From positions 49,251,316 through 49,315,315 of the forward strand of contig NC_052354.1 of assembly GCF_009727055.1 (NCBI RefSeq): a stretch of 64,000 bases of DNA, read 5' to 3'. Position numbers and translations under genes: made by a program. Under the pieces are notes generated by a model. That model saw only the letters and a program-made list of their open reading frames with translations, made no database searches and had not been told where the DNA came from. Shown here one piece after another: positions 59,820 to 64,000 of the stretch. Positions within the stretch are counted from its first letter, which is position 1; each line of letters begins with the position of its first letter. This stretch comes from Benincasa hispida. Taxonomy: Eukaryota; Streptophyta; Magnoliopsida; Cucurbitales; Cucurbitaceae.

Positions 59820-61794
59820 TGAAGGGATTTGAATTCCCTGAAATGGAAACAATTGAATGCATTGTGTCTTGATTTTATTTTTTTGAACTAAAAATACAGA
59901 GTGATGAAACATGGATAAACAAACTGAATCTTAAGCATGCTCTCATTGTGAAATCAAAGAGGAAAATAGGAAAATGATAACATATCCTTGAAGAACGTTT
60001 CTTCGTTTTACCTCTTCAAGGCCAAGATCATGAACCAATATTCTTCTCACGAACACAAATGAAACTTCACATCAGCAACATTAATGGGGACACCACCACA
60101 AAATCTTCCTCATTATTCTTAAGGATGAAAATCGATAGAGAGGTGTGAGCTTATGTGAATTAACTTTGGTACAAGGGAGAAAAGAATTTGGCTGAGAGAA
60201 TTTTTTCATGGAGAGATTTATTGGGATGAAGATGGATGAAGATGGATGAAGAAGATGATGAAAAACAATTCTATTCCCCTTTCCGCGTTGCATATATTTG
60301 AGAGAAAATGAATGGGGGAGTTCAAAACAACTCCCTCCTTTTTTTTCTTTTTTTTTTTTAATTTTTAAAAATTCAAAACTGAATTTTATTGTTAATAATA
60401 ATATATATTAACTAGTTTAATATATATCATGTTAAATCATATGTTATATCACATATAACATATAACATATAACTTATGGTTTATATTATATCATATATAA
60501 TATCACTCATAGTTTATTATTCTCTCATATAATCTATAGTATTAATATGAATTATATTCATATTAATTTTAACCTATAGTTTTATGAATCATATTTATAT
60601 AATTAATATTTGAATTATAATCAAATATTTATTTCTCTCATTAAAACTTTATATTATAATATATCATATATATTATATTAATTGTATCCTATACAATTAA
60701 TTCCCTTTAATTAATTCGAAAACTTTAAATTAATTCAAAATTAATTTAATTCTCATTAATCCTTGTGGAGCTAATAAGAGGACCTAATGGACCTCTAGAT
60801 TGAAGCTTCAATGATACTTGATTAATTAATTAAACTCATTAATTAAATTAACCAGCCTTTATTAACTGTTAGTCACTCCACAAAGACCGACAGTTGCACT
60901 ATTCACACTGTAGATATATTTATGTGTCCATTGGATCATTGACCTTTCATTAATTGTTCGTAAGTACAACTGGGTCAAAATTACCATTTTACCCTTGTAA
61001 TTACATCTAACTCCTTAAGTACCACTGATCCCTCTAATGAATAATTAGTCATAGTTCAACTATAACTTAACCCCTCTCGGGCTAGGAGAGAGTGTGGTAT
61101 CACATTGTTCAAGACCCTAAATCAGTCCTTACGTGAGCAATTTATCTACTTATCCTAACAACGGGAAGGAGTAATTCCTTCTTGTATAACTATGTTCCCA
61201 GCTCCTCAATTAGACAAATCCCTAAAATGGTAGGCATATTGAGTCCAAAAATCCAGCTCCTCTTATCCATGCAAATCAAATGACTGCCCTCATAGGGAAG
61301 AGTTCACAACTCACTTAGGATTAAGATCAAGTCACCTATAGCAATCCTAGTGAAATGTAAGTCTCTTCTAGTAATGGTGTTATAAAGTGAGACTATTTAT
61401 TTCGTGGTCTGATCTTATACAAACTTTTTGTATAGGATATCTCTGCTCACATGTCTCTACATGAATGATCATGATCAGATCATTTGTAGCACTTTATAAC
61501 AATTGTAATAACTATAAAGCAAGCGGTATCCGTAGTGTCACCAGGATAAGGTACTCAGTCTTATCCATCTAATACAAACCGTTCAGGTTATTACTTAAAT
61601 ATGATCCACCTATATGTCTCTACATACATGTTTAAGTAACATCCAATAACCTTGGATCTTAGTTTATTGATTTTGGATTAATGCAACTAAATACCAAATA
61701 AAATAACACTTATTTTATCAAGTAAATAATATGTTTGTACAAATACAATTTTACAAACTACAAAACCACGAGATTTAGGGCATCAACCCCAAAA
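59820..61794 (-). repeat. 3' LTR of a Copia element, family LTR-A, copy 5 (1,975 bp)
   Basis: It starts TGAAGGGATTTGAATTCCCT and ends GGCATCAACCCCAAAA, with CAACA mutated. On the minus strand it is preceded by GACAAGTAGGAGAT, a Copia polypurine tract. The conserved LTR-A blocks are all present, for example TTACCCTTGTAATTACATCT and ACCAGGATAAGGTACTCAGT. This copy identifies LTR-A as Ty1/Copia and fixes its strand. Confidence 0.85.
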
Positions 61795-62275
61795 ATCTCC
61801 TACTTGTCCTAAAGTTAGTGAGGTATATAAATAGTACAGTACAAAAAAGCAATAAACTAGTGCATAAGGCTACGCTTTAGTGACTCAAAAGCCAGGATAG
61901 CAATGTTGCATACAACGTAGTGCATACACTATGCGTTTAGTAAAATCTCACACTTGCCTTAGACTAAATAAGACAAGTCTCATAGATCCAGACTCTCCAG
62001 GTCAAACACTTTAACCGTGATGATCTTTGTAAATGGATCAATAACATTGTTCTCCGAAGTGATCTTCGTGATGATCACGTCCTCTCAATGCACAATCTCC
62101 TAGATGAGATGATATTTGTGCTATATGTGTTTTCCATGCTTGTGACTTCTAAGCTCTCTGGAATTTGTCACAATACTACTATTATCACAATAAAGGGTAA
62201 TGGGCTTTAACATGTCTAGAATAACTTCCAGATTAGTAAAAAAAAATTCCTAAGCCATATAATCACCTTGGCAGC
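61795..62275 (-). pseudogene. Copia RNase H C-terminal fragment attached to LTR-A
   Basis: The minus strand shows ITLYCDNSSIVTNSRELRSH, HKYHLI..EIVH, then EDVIITKITSENNVIDPFTK, the Copia RNase H end, with at least three in-frame stops. It is followed by the polypurine tract and the LTR. Upstream sequence is cut off by the LTR starting at 62276. Confidence 0.8.
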
Positions 62276-63673
62276 TGTTGGATCGATATGGCAACCCTAG
62301 AGGGGGTGAATAGGGTTTAATTAAACTTTTTTTTTTCTAAATTAACCCAATTAAACTAATTAATACATTTTTTATACATAATAAAAAATTCAAATTATGC
62401 AACAAATAAGATGACAAAAATATGATAATTTAATTCTATCAAATTTTAGCAAATAAATAAGAACAAACTAAAACATACAATAAATTGCTTAAATTAATTG
62501 CAAAAATAAAAAGAAAAGAGTTAGAGAAGAAGACATTGTAATTTTTTATAGTGGTTCAGTCAACTCGACCTACATCCACTCCCGCAAGCACCTCTTAGGA
62601 ATTTTGATATAATAAATCTTTCCGCGATGTTTCACGAATTAAGAGCCCAAGTATTACACCACCGCTCCTTTTTAACCATGAGTTCAAGAGCAAACAGCAC
62701 GATCCTTTCACGGTTTAGGATCAAAACCGTTACATGGGGTTGGAGAATTTTAAGAACACAATACAACTCTTACTAGAGTGGATTTACAAGTTTAAGCTCT
62801 CAATAAATTTATCCTCACAATACAATAACACTCTCTCAAGAATAAGATGAAAAAAAAATTGGGAACTTAGAGAGAGCAACAATGAAACTTTTGAGTTTTG
62901 GAGGATTATGAAATGTAAAATTTGTTAGTTTAAAATTTAGAGAGGAAGATGGTTTACATAGAGATGGAAAAATTTTTAGAAACCACAATTAATTTGGACC
63001 ATTGGATTTTGGAAAAGAAAAATCAATGGTGGAGATTTTAAACTAACTAGTCGTTAGATACAAATAAAATATAATATTAAATTCATTTTCTTTTGAAATT
63101 CCTTTTCTTGTTAAAATTAATCCCAAAAAAAAAAATACCATGTGTCAAAAACTAATCATTAGACACAAACATAAAATAATATTAAATTCATTTTCCTTTT
63201 AATTCATTTTCTTTTTAAAATCAATCAAAAACTAAAAATATACCATGGTTAAAAAACTACGCCAACATAAAATAATATTAAATTTCTTTTCCTTTTAAAT
63301 TTATTTTTAATTTCAATTTTTTTTTAAATTTTAAATCAATCCAAAAATCAAAAGTCCATCATATGTTAATCTCTTAATGATCCATCATTCAACCAATATG
63401 CTGCCACATGTTTACATGCAAATGATCTGGTTATGCCACGTCATCCACCACGGTATTTTCTCTATAGATTTGTTTCGGTCATATCGTCTTTGTTTTAGCT
63501 CCGATTTGAATGATTCAAGAGGTGTTGGAATCGTTGTTCCGAGCTCTATGTTATGGACATATTAAAACACTAAGATTTTGAGTAATTAAAAATTGAGTTT
63601 GTTATCATCAAAATATTGATTAATTAATTAATTAAAATTAATTAATTTGAGATTAAGGGCCAAAAAACCAACA
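62276..63673 (-). repeat. 3' LTR of a SIRE/Maximus-like Copia element (1,398 bp)
   Basis: On the plus strand it starts TGTTGGATCGATATGGCAAC and ends AAAAAACCAACA. CTAGAGGGGGTGAATAGGGT follows its start, a stretch often met in plant LTRs. The minus strand next to it reads AAAAAGGGGGAGAT, a SIRE-type polypurine tract. It inserted into the LTR-A element, so it is younger than that element. Confidence 0.7.
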
Positions 63674-64000
63674 ATCTCCCCCTTTTTGATAATGACAAAC
63701 CATTCAAGAAAAATAGGTTGAAATACATGTAAACCATATGTAGCGCATAATAAAATTCAACATATCACCATAAAGATCATTCTTGAAATTCACTCAAAAA
63801 AATAAATTCCCCCCCCTAATTAATACAATCAAAATCATAACAAACTTATACCATATTTTTCTTAAAGTTCTCCTCTTTTGGAATCATCAAAAAGAATAAT
63901 TAAGAAAAATTTAGAACTACATAAATGTTTCCCTTAAAAACATGAACATAAATTTAGCACAACTCCCCCTAAGAATATTAACACATGCTTTCCATATCTC
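63674..64000 (-). mobile_element. Internal 3' non-coding region of the SIRE-like element, cut by the window
   Basis: This AT-rich stretch adjoins the LTR. Besides the main polypurine tract (complement at 63674-63689) it has two more C-rich tracts, at 63809-63816 and 63963-63969 (CTCCCCCT), which are GGGGGAG-like on the coding strand. Repeated polypurine-like blocks are known in SIRE elements. Coding sequence would lie beyond 64000. Confidence 0.6.

Overview
The window is plant nuclear DNA: AT-rich, intron-bearing, and dominated by transposable elements. One intact host gene is visible, a WNK protein kinase of plant type. The repeat content suggests a eudicot. The MITE motif built on GATAGAAGTCTATCA and the general style of the MITEs recall cucurbits (Cucumis and relatives), but that assignment is inference.

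Layout. 1-2.2 kb is AT-rich flank with one MITE. 2.55-5.85 kb (minus strand) is a complete seven-exon WNK kinase gene whose splice sites join in frame to a 734-residue protein. 6-8.4 kb is AT-rich flank with MITE remnants. 8,368-12,783 and 13,010-17,425 are two copies of the same 4,416-bp segment, with no difference seen in the parts compared. They are separated by a 225-bp tail and a single N at 13,009, so an unmerged contig overlap is a serious possibility. 18.6-28.2 kb is a nest: a long-inverted-repeat element split by a Ty3/Gypsy chromovirus with a large internal deletion, each of whose two LTRs carries its own solo Copia LTR. 28.4-29.7 kb is a terminal-inverted-repeat element with two local tandem duplications. 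31.1-43.8 kb is a decayed Ty1/Copia element on the minus strand, interrupted by a solo LTR and by a CACTA element. 45.9-51.4 kb is a second, more compact decayed Copia element on the minus strand. 52-59.8 kb holds unclassified repeat-rich DNA and nested MITEs. 59.8-64 kb is the 3' end of a third Copia element, itself broken by the 3' LTR of a fourth, SIRE-like one that runs out of the window.

One roughly 1.9-2.1 kb Copia LTR family (called LTR-A here) occurs five times. Three copies are solo LTRs inside other retroelements, one is a forward copy of uncertain context, and one is a 3' LTR still joined to coding remnants. Two of the solo copies have exact 5-bp target-site duplications.

No bacterial-type system, CRISPR array, rRNA or credible tRNA gene was found. 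No new biological system is evident. The main points of interest are the duplication with the N, the nesting chronology, and the small tandem amplifications inside elements. All boundaries were read by eye; identities and ages were not computed.
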